From Crocodylus rhombifer (lineage: Eukaryota > Chordata > Crocodylia > Crocodylidae): a DNA stretch of 64,000 nt. Under the pieces are notes generated by a model. It had not been told where the DNA came from. It made no database searches and saw only the letters and a list, made by a program, of their open reading frames with translations. This document shows positions 48,701 to 53,050 of this stretch, piece after piece. Positions within the stretch are counted from its first letter, which is position 1; the number at the start of each line of letters is the position of its first letter. The stretch lies in assembly GCA_038503035.1 (NCBI GenBank), contig JAVSML010021668.1, forward strand, positions 1 to 64,000, given 5' to 3'. A program made the translations under genes and the position numbers.

Positions 48701-51700
48701 AACTGTCAGATGTGCTAACAGTGAAGGAGTGGGACATGTCTGTGCTGAATTGTGACGAAGGCTGTATGAATAATTTATTAATCACTTTGGTGGCCAGGTA
48801 CCATGCTAGGTCAACCGGGCACCAAGGCTACGGACAGAAGTTATGCATAAACTGGTTTAAGTGATCAGAAACTGGTTTAAACCTGGAACAGAACAGAAGT
48901 TCAGTGTATTTAAACCAATTTCAAAATGGCTGAAGCTGGCTTAAGATAAACCTGGTTGAATGAATGTAGTATCAGATTTTACTGATTTAGGTCAAACCAG
49001 TTTACAAAAACTTCTGTCCCAGACTCCTTCCTGCTTCAAGTTAAATCACAATCTCCCAGCATCCCAGGATGCTTTGCAGCCCTGGGCTGGGCTGTGCTAT
49101 CTGCTCCAGGGTGCAGGATTGGCCCTGCCCCTCCGCTCTGTGGTGAGGGCTGGCTGACAAGAGGGTGGGAAACCCAGCTGGGGACTGCAACCAGGGGTGG
49201 GTAGCTCCTGCCAGACATTCCCCTGCTGCAGCGGTGGGGAGGTGGGCTCACAGATTTAAATCTCCCCTCTCCCATCAGCACAGGACCCCAGCCAGGGTCT
49301 TTTTGGCAGGGGAGCAGCAGCCACTGCCAGGCATTCCCCACTCACCACTGGGGCAGAGGGAGCAGGGGCATGGGTCGAGGTGCAGGGTAGGGGGGAAAAG
49401 TGTGGGAGGGACTGTCCCTCCAGGCAAACCCCAGCTAGGGTCCAGGTTTAAACCCCCTTCCCCAGCTCAGTGTGCTGGCCCTGGGCCAGGGCATGGCCAT
49501 GCCACTATCTCCGCTTGAGTGGGGCATGGGGGGTGGACAACAGCCTGAGAGGGACTGCCCCCACCCCAGGCAAACCCAGCTGGGGGGTTAGCCCGGGGGG
49601 GAGTCCTTCACAAGCTTTCCTACCCCATGCCCAGCCCCCTCCGCTCCAGCAGCAAGCATGGAATTGCCTGGCAGCAGCTGCCCTCCTCTCCCCCTTGAGC
49701 AGGGAGTGGGGTGGGGCAGAAGACTGGGGAGGCAGCCGGTGCTCCCCCCACATCCAGGCAGACCTGAGCTGGGGTCTGATGCAGGCCAAGGTGGGGAGTT
49801 TAGCATGTCCCTTCCGCTGGCCTCAGCATATTAACCCTGAGCTGGGTTGAAAACATACTAACATCTAGTTGAATGCCTGTAACTAAGAAGTCAATCTATA
49901 ATATTCCACTTTGTCTCTTGACTGCTTATCCCAATACTGAGTCCCAATACTGACGTTGATTGCATTTGTTATATAGAGTGGTGACAGTAGCTTAACTTGG
50001 GCACTGTACCAAAAGGGGACAAAGACTGTTTGAGATGAGGTGCTTCTTGGGATGCAGATGGAGGTAGCATGGACAACCATATACAAGAACAACAAGTTAG
50101 CAAAAGGGTGGAGACATATCAGTCACATATACTGACATGAACTCAGTCCCACCTTGCAGGAGGAGATTACCCTATGGTGTGCATCTTATTTTGCAGTGAT
50201 CTCTAACTTTCTAGGGCTTTTGAAGACTAAAGTGACTGTGTTTATTAATTTTTTTGCTCAACCTGTTTTCTTCACCTTCTTGCCACACTGCTTCCAAGAG
50301 AGTTAATGTAGAAGCAAGAGCATTTGCCACCTAGATGCAACTCTGGACAGGAATCAGTCTAAACAACAACATGGTTAGGAAATCCAAGGTGCCGGTTTTG
50401 GAGAAACTGAACTGTGGATGCAAGCTTCTCTTGAAGCTTAGGCCTGGGAGCACACACTGTCCTAGATTAAGACTCTAACAAAAATGGGAAATCTAAATAT
50501 ACAGAAATAAAAAAAAAATTAAAGAGATGAGTTTTGTTGCTCATCAGTGCTAACTCACCCATATAACATCCTGGCACATCCTGGGAATTAAAGCATTACA
50601 CATATGCAAAGCAGGAGAGTAAACATTACCCTGAGAATCTTAAATAAACTTTACCCTAAGAGTCTTAAACAAACAGTGGCTACTTTAATACTTGTCATTG
50701 TTTTAAATACTGAAGAAGCTTTTAAAATCAGCCTCTTGGTAAGAATGCTTACCAATATTTTTATATTGCAAAATGATATTTCTTTGCCTTTCATGAAGCA
50801 ACCCACACAGCAGGAAACAGGTGAAACTTCAGATAAGTATAATGCGTTTAAAAAATTAACAGACTTAGAAAGGGAGTATTTTTCTCCAGTGTTGTTGAAT
50901 TATAGTAATTCAAGTGCTTTCATAGTGACAACAGCGGGGAAAAAACCCAACGAGAGCATGATTTCCATCTTTAAAAGTATCTGTGATTTTCTTCCTGACT
51001 TGCAAGCAGTTGAATCTTGACTCTTAACACTCTGTTCCAGTCAGTAACATCACACCAAGTTCGTAGGAATACTGTGTGCTTCCATGGCACCACCTGGAAG
51101 ATTGCCTTGGGTATTATCCAGCTCTCTGCTCTACACCCTTAGCTACCAAAGTAGCTGCCCAGTGTCTAAGCTGGGCAGTTTCTCTACCCCGCTTTACTGG
51201 GTTTATCAGGCTGCCAAGGTCTGATCTGGCCAAGTCTTGTCAACAGGCTGAACTTTACATCTGGGAACAGTCTGGCAGACCTGAGTGGGTTACCTGTGGC
51301 CAACAGGCAGGTCTGTGCAGAGAGAATCAGGTGTCTTGATTCCAGTGTTGCCAACGCTTATGATTTTTGGCACTGTTTTTAAAGTCTACGCTTTGGGTAT
51401 GTGAAATCTTGACTCTTTATTTCTTTATCTCTCTCTCTCTGTCTCTTGAGAGATAGAGAGATGGAGAGAGACAGAGAGATAGATAGAGATCTCTATCACT
51501 AGAGAGAGAGAGAAAAAGAGATCTCTACCGCTATAGAACAATAGATATAGAGATCTCTACTGCTATAGAGACAGAGAGATCTCTACTGCTGTATAGAGAG
51601 AGACAGAGAGATCTCTACTGCTGTATATATATATAGAGAGAGATCTCTGTCGCTATAGAGAGAGAGAGATCTCTATCACTATAGAGAGATAGAGATCTCT

Positions 51701-52361
51701 ATCACTAGAGAGAGAGAGGGAGAGAAAGAGATCTCTACCGCTATAGAGCAATAGATATAGAGATCTCTACTGCTATAGAGACAGAGAGATCTCTACTGCT
51801 ATATAGAGAGAGACAGAGAGATCTCTACTGCTGTATATAGAGAGATATAGAGATCTCTGTCGCTATAGAGAGAGAGAGAGAGATCTCTGTTGCTATAGAG
51901 AGAGAGAGATCTCTGTCGCTATAGAGAGAGAGAGATCTCTAGATAGATAGATATAGGTGGATGGAAGAGTAAGGTTTTCACACGCCTGAAGGGCAGACTG
52001 TAACAACAGCACCAGCAGTCATGAGGTAGCAACACTGTGACTCTTTGTGGAGCAGACGTGAGTGTGTCCTTACCTGGGCGCTGGCAGGCACCTCCCAAAG
52101 CAGCCCAGCCCCTGCGGGCCCGGCCTTGGTCCCAGCCCCGGGGAGGGGGTCGCCCCTCGCCGCCCTTACCCTCCAGGCCAGCTCCAGGTTGAAGTCGCGG
52201 GCTCGCAGGAACCTGAGCAGGAAGGAGTCGGTGAGAGGCAACGGCCAGGGCTGGCTGCGGTCCGCCTCGGCTCTGGCCCGCAGCTCCGCCGCCGCGGCTC
52301 GCACGGCGAGCGCCTGGTCGGGCAGCGCGGGGAGGCTGCGCTGCGCCCGGTCCTGGGACAT
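13150..52361 (-). CDS. TTPA: TTPA, alpha-tocopherol transfer protein, complete five-exon gene
   Basis: The gene encodes a cytosolic carrier that picks up alpha-tocopherol (vitamin E) in hepatocytes and hands it to the plasma membrane for export. The five coding exons total 828 nt with stop, a 275-residue product against 278 in human. Residues about 10-75 form the CRAL-TRIO N-terminal helical domain, and about 90-245 the CRAL-TRIO lipid-binding domain. Positions equal to human Arg59, His101, Glu141, Arg192 and Arg221, where vitamin E deficiency mutations are known, are all conserved here (Arg55, His97, Glu137, Arg188, Arg217). The basic phosphoinositide-contacting set (human K190, R192, K217, R221) is also kept. 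Introns are about 32.7, 1.8, 2.1 and 1.7 kb, all GT-AG. No disabling mutation is seen. The start is the first ATG in the CpG island, with G at -3. The main alternative, a related CRAL-TRIO paralogue such as RLBP1 or CLVS, fits less well because of the TTPA-specific exon 3 text. Confidence 0.95.
13779..13893 (+). mobile_element. CR1 LINE 3' end, about 115 bp
   Basis: Carries G-I-wise the last codons (L-A-G-I-I) then the CR1 3' UTR 'tgaccccagcactgtttcctg', 'gaggtcccttccgaccccag' and the terminal 'catctatgaatctatgacta'. It lies in TTPA intron 4, antisense to the gene. Confidence 0.8.
14470..14725 (+). repeat. Family X repeat in TTPA intron 4
   Basis: Begins gatacaggttgtagctgggt, has tcttttattagaccaactca, then gcaagcttttgggtataaat and gaggaagcatctgcagttga, ending near agccagaggctggtatgtgc. 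It is the same short-tailed subfamily as 18299-18590. Confidence 0.75.
15039..15149 (-). CDS. TTPA: TTPA exon 4
   Basis: 111 nt, 37 codons, phase 0 at both ends. Acceptor ttttgacag; donor gtgagtaat. The exon reads [16 protein letters not shown] to [11 protein letters not shown]. It carries Lys186 and Arg188 (human K190, R192) and Lys213 and Arg217 (human K217, R221), the surface that contacts phosphoinositides and gates tocopherol release. Confidence 0.95.
15275..15741. mobile_element. TA-flanked MITE, 467 bp, in TTPA intron 3
   Basis: The left end is CAGATTTCCCTCACTTTATG and the right end is its near inverse (gcataaagcgagggaaacctg). TA dinucleotides flank both ends (15273-15274 and 15742-15743), as produced by Tc1/mariner-type transposition. 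It has no coding capacity. Confidence 0.8.
15742..17284. other. TTPA intron 3 remainder
   Basis: Mostly AT-rich. A GC-richer block at about 16385-16740 carries overlapping frames on both strands (176 and 120 codons minus, 123 plus) with no recognisable domain; it looks like an unclassified repeat rather than an exon. Confidence 0.5.
17285..17478 (-). CDS. TTPA: TTPA exon 3
   Basis: 194 nt; the acceptor follows a pyrimidine-poor tract ending tttgctatttag, and the donor is gtaggc. With one base from exon 2 it makes 65 codons: [38 protein letters not shown]. This is the core of the CRAL-TRIO lipid pocket. Glu137 equals human Glu141. Confidence 0.96.
17479..18298. other. TTPA intron 2, left part
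   Basis: AT-rich, no repeat family or exon recognised. Confidence 0.45.
18299..18590 (+). repeat. Family X repeat in TTPA intron 2
   Basis: Near-collinear with the 14470-14725 copy: gatataggttgtagacgtgt at the start, gacaaggttctttgggtaaa, gcaagcttttgagtacaagt, then gaagccagaggctggtatgc. Confidence 0.78.
19283..19436 (-). CDS. TTPA: TTPA exon 2
   Basis: 154 nt; acceptor tttttcctacag, donor gtaggt. It encodes [15 protein letters not shown], then [14 protein letters not shown], ending V-L-I-Y-R-I plus one base (phase 1), which joins exon 3 to give Gly. His97 equals human His101. This exon was too short and too split to appear as a single long open frame; it was found by translating the reverse strand around the splice signals. 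Confidence 0.95.
19437..21123. other. TTPA intron 1, proximal part; no exon seen
   Basis: No CR1 or MITE recognised. Region 20040-20450 is GC-richer with short frames on both strands and no family signature. Confidence 0.45.
21124..22465 (-). mobile_element. Old CR1/L3-like LINE, degraded
   Basis: Minus-strand fragments: [13 protein letters not shown] near 22420, then [14 protein letters not shown] (21842-22126), then [14 protein letters not shown] and [18 protein letters not shown] (21399-21806). The 3' end carries 'ggatcagaccataggtccat', a tail different from the young CR1 copies. Many stops and frame changes show greater age. This is the most diverged LINE in the window. Confidence 0.82.
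22958..23258. mobile_element. hAT MITE, 301 bp, perfect 8-bp target duplication
   Basis: Termini CAGGGATCCTAGCTTTCC and (inverted) gaaaactaggatccctg. Both sides are flanked by CTGATAAG (22950-22957 and 23259-23266). CAG/CTG ends plus an exact 8-bp duplication are diagnostic of hAT transposition. Non-coding. Confidence 0.92.
23259..24691. other. Intron 1 DNA, no feature recognised
   Basis: AT-rich. A hAT-like end word (cagtgtttttcaaactgtga) lies at about 24491, but I found no convincing partner. Confidence 0.4.
24692..25905. repeat. Unclassified GC-rich composite repeat with family X-like ends
   Basis: The left end resembles the family X start (gttgccgtattggtctagag). The right end resembles the family X inner block in reverse (gttgatctaataaaagacat). 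The roughly 1.1 kb between is GC-rich, with repeated words such as 'ccccagtgagg' and 'cacagctgcagccac/cacagctacggccac'. Overlapping short frames on both strands have no domain. It may be a larger transposon or an LTR; I cannot decide. Confidence 0.35.
25908..26942 (-). mobile_element. CR1 LINE, 3' part, interrupted by a solo LTR
   Basis: Begins on the plus strand with 'catagaatcatagaagtagg' (CR1 3' end). An open frame (25993-26967, 324 codons) holds [19 protein letters not shown], the thumb region and the tail [20 protein letters not shown]. The frame is open through the CR1 part. The CR1 stops at 26942 within the T-Q-R-V-hydrophobic block because an LTR inserted there; it resumes at 28029. 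Confidence 0.88.
26943..28028 (+). mobile_element. Solo LTR, 1086 bp, of an ERV related to the 38.7 kb provirus
   Basis: Starts TGTC and ends GACA, with a 5-bp flank AGTAC on the left (26938-26942) and AGTAT on the right (28029-28033), a target duplication with one change. The CR1 on both sides is interrupted at the same coding block, which proves insertion. It carries gattgg (inverse CCAAT) at 27203 and TATAAAAG at 27221-27228. The stretch at about 27715-27830 (gagctgttgaccag, gcagccgc, gcaaggg, ccaacagacc) is clearly homologous to the ERV LTR at 39247-39355. No internal retroviral sequence remains, as expected after LTR-LTR recombination. Confidence 0.85.
27203..27228 (+). promoter_or_regulatory. 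Solo LTR promoter: inverse CCAAT box and TATA box
   Basis: gattggcc at 27203-27210 and TATAAAAG at 27221-27228 lie close together in the LTR. They could drive transcription away from TTPA exon 2, antisense to the gene. Confidence 0.5.
28029..28140 (-). mobile_element. CR1 LINE, 5' remainder of the split copy
   Basis: The reverse complement reads [17 protein letters not shown] in CR1 RT, immediately N-terminal to the block broken at 26942. Confidence 0.8.
28190..30562 (+). mobile_element. CR1 LINE, endonuclease end plus RT, nearly full ORF2 tail
   Basis: Starts at the end of the endonuclease ([13 protein letters not shown], then S-D-H-R-L-L-E-F) in a 410-codon open frame to 29409. After a frameshift near 29370 it continues at 29126-29950 ([20 protein letters not shown]). 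The RT catalytic motif is altered to V-D-D-M-K. A short deletion at about 30070 removes roughly a dozen codons of the thumb. It ends with the CR1 3' UTR and 'tatgaaactata' at about 30550-30562. A short sequence at 28165-28185 resembling a hAT terminus lies just upstream. Confidence 0.88.
30563..31168. other. Intron 1 DNA, no feature recognised
   Basis: AT-rich, no coding signal or repeat ends identified. Confidence 0.4.
31169..31527. mobile_element. hAT-like MITE, about 359 bp
   Basis: Ends CAGTGATTCTTATCC and (inverted) gttaagaatcactg. Flanks ATCTACAG and ATCTCAAC match at five of eight positions, consistent with an old 8-bp target duplication. The interior has A-rich simple sequence at 31385-31455. 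Confidence 0.65.
31550..31790 (+). repeat. Dispersed repeat Y, copy 1
   Basis: Collinear with 36130-36350: gcatgataagcatgcagaaa, ccataactgaacagatag, actgtaaaaatgg, ggatgaggtatcagact, and tgtaccagatccca in order. Unclassified family. Confidence 0.65.
32681..33232. mobile_element. TA-flanked MITE, 552 bp, with internal short repeats
   Basis: Left end CAGGCAGTCCTTGGACTCAT; right end in reverse gtaagtcaaggaccgcctg. TA dinucleotides flank both ends (32679-32680, 33233-33234). The interior at 32945-33045 has a degenerate 'ggagtcttgg'-type tandem repeat, which gives a minus-strand frame (65 codons) with K-T-P/K-S-P repeats that is probably a by-product of the tandem repeat. Confidence 0.8.
33235..35931. 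other. Intron 1 DNA, no exon recognised
   Basis: AT-rich with a GC-richer block at about 34370-35000. That block has overlapping frames on both strands up to 179 codons, without a recognisable domain. I see no repeat ends. Confidence 0.4.
35932..36349 (+). repeat. hAT-like terminus followed by dispersed repeat Y, copy 2
   Basis: CAGGGGTATCAAACTCAGC at 35932 has the form of a hAT MITE end, but no second end is obvious. From about 36130 the sequence is collinear with repeat Y copy 1 (agcattaagcatgaagaaag, cataactgaacagatg, gctgtaaaaatggc, gatatcagacta, taccacatccca). Confidence 0.55.
36706..36737. repeat. (GT)n microsatellite
   Basis: About 15 uninterrupted GT units after 'gtat'. Confidence 0.95.
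37755..38115 (+). repeat. Family X repeat, long-tailed subfamily, tail duplicated
   Basis: Head gataggcaaggttctttgag and tcttttattagaccaactaa. The tail 'gagaagctaaaagtgtggc' appears at about 37885 and again at about 38052 ('gagaagctaagagtgtggc'), so the tail segment is present twice. Confidence 0.72.
38116..38673. other. Intron 1 DNA up to the ERV target site
   Basis: No coding signal recognised. The last five bases, GACTG (38669-38673), are the left target duplication of the ERV. Confidence 0.5.
38674..39451 (+). repeat. ERV 5' LTR, 778 bp
   Basis: Runs from TGTGAGAG to CTCCCACA. A TATA-like TTTTAAAT lies at about 39240. AATAAA is at 39376-39381. It differs from the 3' LTR by about nine substitutions and two single-base indels, some clustered at about 38902-38918, roughly 1.2% substitution divergence. 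Confidence 0.95.
39455..39472 (+). promoter_or_regulatory. ERV primer-binding site, complementary to tRNA-Ser 3' end
   Basis: TGGCGCAGCGAGCAGGGT starts three bases after the LTR end. From knowledge of vertebrate tRNAs, its complement (ending CTCGCTGCGCCA) matches the 3' end of a tRNA-Ser, probably the UGA isoacceptor. Serine-primed ERVs are uncommon; HERV-S is the familiar example. The tRNA assignment is from memory. Confidence 0.75.
39656..39692 (+). repeat. 37-bp leader repeat unit left of the nested CR1
   Basis: The unit gagtagcctaatcacggg/agtgtgagaggggcaataa matches the array that resumes at 41066 after the CR1 and the gap. Confidence 0.85.
39694..41055 (-). mobile_element. CR1 LINE nested in the ERV leader
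   Basis: The plus strand begins 'atttcatagacattaggggc', the CR1 3' tail. The minus strand has a 320-codon open frame (39925-40887) with [30 protein letters not shown] and the thumb. It continues with frame changes toward F-K-K-G-R at 41055, where the N gap cuts it. Sampled stretches are about 96% identical to the CR1 at 6226-7157. Because it sits inside a young provirus, this subfamily must have been active recently, unless the join is an assembly artefact. Confidence 0.88.
41056..41065. other. Assembly gap, 10 Ns
   Basis: A run of n at the 5' edge of the nested CR1 and the left edge of a tandem array. The true distance is unknown. Confidence 1.
41066..41212 (+). repeat. 37-bp tandem repeat in the ERV leader
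   Basis: Nearly four units of 37 bp (gagtagcctaatcacggg plus agtgtgagaggggcagtaa), beginning at 41066, 41103, 41140 and 41177. Later units carry tagtcacagg in place of taatcacggg. Confidence 0.92.
41213..42750 (+). other. ERV interior, AT-rich, no gag or pol recognised
   Basis: No reverse transcriptase, protease or nucleocapsid zinc-knuckle motif in any frame. The stretch has short simple repeats (aataataataat near 42070) and A-runs. In an intact provirus gag and pol would lie here. Confidence 0.6.
42764..43930 (+). pseudogene. Retroviral envelope-like remnant
   Basis: Open stretches at 42868-43134 and 43540-43863 are in retroviral sense. The first has several N-linked glycosylation sequons (N-E-T, N-S-S, N-G-T, N-L-T) and cysteines, as in an envelope ectodomain. 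The second, after stops and a frame change, has another sequon. After a run of eight A at about 43799 a third frame holds a hydrophobic segment of about 20 residues and a short basic tail, stopping just before the purine tract. Stops and frameshifts make it non-functional. I did not see a CX6CC motif. Assignment as envelope rests on position, sequons and the membrane segment, not on a family match. Confidence 0.6.
43967..43982 (+). promoter_or_regulatory. ERV polypurine tract
   Basis: aaggaggaagaggtga directly abuts the 3' LTR, the expected site for plus-strand priming. One T interrupts it. Confidence 0.8.
43983..44760 (+). repeat. ERV 3' LTR, 778 bp
   Basis: Same ends and length as the 5' LTR; a few differences as listed there. 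Followed by GACTG, the right target duplication. Confidence 0.95.
45121..45335 (+). pseudogene. CR1 ORF1 C-terminus, SGNH esterase-like block
   Basis: The frame containing ACC at 45166 reads T-N-W-Q-L-W-E-W-C, then G-F-G-F-L-D-N-T-P, then [16 protein letters not shown], ending L-L-Q-Q-A-L-N and a stop. In CR1 and L2 elements ORF1 ends in an SGNH-hydrolase-like esterase domain, and the D-G-L-H-L-S block carries the last catalytic Asp and His. Only the C-terminal part is left; the Ser-bearing block is missing. A G/A-rich run (gggaagg)n follows the stop. Confidence 0.7.
45448..48248 (+). pseudogene. CR1 ORF2, endonuclease and reverse transcriptase, broken
   Basis: Endonuclease parts occur at 45448-45955: [16 protein letters not shown] (catalytic Glu), [14 protein letters not shown] (catalytic Asp-Asn), followed by a stop at 45952-45954. 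The S-D-H-R-L-L-E-F block follows at 46135. The RT spans 46348-47500: [19 protein letters not shown]; the F-A-D-D motif is changed to F-T-D-D-T-K. The thumb and tail are at 47508-48248. At least six stops or frame changes. Confidence 0.88.
48780..49040. repeat. Unclassified repeat with 'aaactggtttaa' words
   Basis: Repeated 'actggtttaa', 'aaccaatttc', 'aaaccagttt' in both orientations. The 49840 region ('ccctgagctgggttgaaaac') may be its other flank, with the GC-rich array between. Confidence 0.4.
49040..49860. repeat. GC-rich degenerate long-period repeat
   Basis: Words such as 'aaacccagctggggactg', 'ggaccccagccagggtct', 'caaaccccagctagggtcc', 'caaacccagctggggggt' and 'agacctgagctggggtct' recur every 110-190 bases, with intervening 'ctgccaggcattcccc'-like segments. 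Overlapping frames on both strands (up to 126 codons) show no domain and are by-products of base composition. Confidence 0.6.
50604..51020 (+). CDS. 138-codon open frame, unknown, probably chance or relic
   Basis: Encodes a Leu/Ile/Lys/Asn-rich product with no domain I recognise. The second half (about residues 75-138) is more protein-like: [11 protein letters not shown], then [12 protein letters not shown]. It could be a decayed transposase or a random frame in AT-rich intron DNA. No splice signals or conserved neighbours support it. Confidence 0.15.
   Translation: MQSRRVNITLRILNKLYPKSLKQTVATLILVIVLNTEEAFKISLLVRMLTNIFILQNDISLPFMKQPTQQETGETSDKYNAFKKLTDLEREYFSPVLLNYSNSSAFIVTTAGKKPNESMISIFKSICDFLPDLQAVES
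51428..51956. repeat. Palindromic satellite with 206-210 bp higher-order period
   Basis: Sixteen copies of AGATCTCT, mostly within the palindrome AGAGATCTCT, each followed by a short variable word (ATCACT, ACCGCT, ACTGCT, GTCGCT, GTTGCT) and (GA)n or TATAGAG. The order ATCACT, ACCGCT, ACTGCT, ACTGCT, ACTGCT-GTA, GTCGCT occurs at 51488-51650 and again at 51690-51860, shifted by 206-210 bp. It lies in TTPA intron 1, about 213 bp after the exon 1 donor. Confidence 0.95.
52170..52361 (-). CDS. TTPA: TTPA exon 1 with start codon
   Basis: 192 nt, 64 codons. It starts [10 protein letters not shown] and ends [17 protein letters not shown], then L-A-W-R at donor gtaaggg. The second half is the CRAL-TRIO N-terminal helix pair; Arg55 equals human Arg59. 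The first 35 residues are Ala/Arg-rich and poorly conserved, as in other TTPA proteins. The ATG context is cggcggcATGT, with G at -3. Confidence 0.94.
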
Positions 52362-52450
52362 GCCGCCGCTCGGCCCCGGCCCCGCACAACAGCCGCCGGC
52401 CGGCCCCGCCCGCGGGGTCTTACACAGCCAGGGCCAGGCTGCCCCCGCCC

Positions 52451-52473
52451 CCGGCCCCGGCCCCGGCCCCGGC
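52451..52473 (-). repeat. GGGGCC-type hexanucleotide repeat in the TTPA promoter
   Basis: Plus strand ccggcc repeated almost four times; the minus (transcribed-sense) strand reads GGGGCC units with a further G-run beyond. Short, but of G-quadruplex type. Confidence 0.8.
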
Positions 52474-52607
52474 GGCCGGGCGGGGTTAACCTGTGCGCGG
52501 CCTCCGCGCCCGCGGGCTGCTCCGCGCGGCGTGAGGCGCCCGGCCCGCTTGCTCCGCCGCGCTGTCTGCGGGCCGGGGGGTGGGGCATGGCTTGCCCCAC
52601 ACTAAAT

Positions 52608-53050
52608 GCGTGTGAGTGTTCAATGCATATGTGACTGTGTGTGTGTGTTAAGTGTGTGTTAAATAAATGTGTGCATCTCTGTGTTAAATATGCCTGTTAA
52701 ATGTGTGTGTTAAATACATGCAGGTGTATGTGAGTCTAGGTGTGTGTGTGTTAAACGTGTGCTAAGTGTGTGTATGTGTGTTATATACATGTGTTAAAGG
52801 TGTGTGTTAAATACATGTTTGTGTATGTGAGTATGTGCATGTTAAATGTGTGTGTATCTGTGTTAAATGTGTGTGTATTAAATACATATGTGTGTATGTG
52901 AGTCTAGGTGTGTGTTAAATATGGGTCAAGTGTGCTTATGTGTGGCAAATACATGTTTGTATGTGAGTATACGTGTGTGTTAAATGTATCTGTAATAAGT
53001 GTGTATGCATGTGTTAAATACGTGTGTGTGTGTGCATGTGCACGCGTATG
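52608..53050. repeat. TG-rich minisatellite upstream of TTPA
   Basis: Irregular tandem units of 'gtgtgtgttaaatacatgtg' and 'tgtatgtgagtctaggtgtg' type, 30-45 bp, with TTAAAT at each unit. Directly adjoins the CpG island on its upstream side. Confidence 0.92.

Larger units (their letters stand above)
52075..52600. promoter_or_regulatory. TTPA: CpG island at the TTPA promoter and exon 1
   Basis: Very high GC with many CpG in an otherwise AT-rich window. It contains exon 1 and the region upstream of the ATG. GC boxes (ccccgccc near 52403, cgcccccg near 52446) and a CCGGCC hexamer run at 52451-52473 lie 40-115 bases upstream of the ATG. No TATA box is seen, fitting a CpG-type promoter. Confidence 0.85.

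Noticed and set aside
51428..51956. CRISPR-like repeat array
   Set aside because: Spacers are not unique, units are simple-sequence derived, and the context is a vertebrate intron; it is a satellite.
52045..52634. Long open frames on both strands over the CpG island (up to 190 codons)
   Set aside because: They are Pro/Gly/Arg/Ala-rich shadows of GC-rich promoter DNA; only the minus frame at 52170-52361 matches a real protein.
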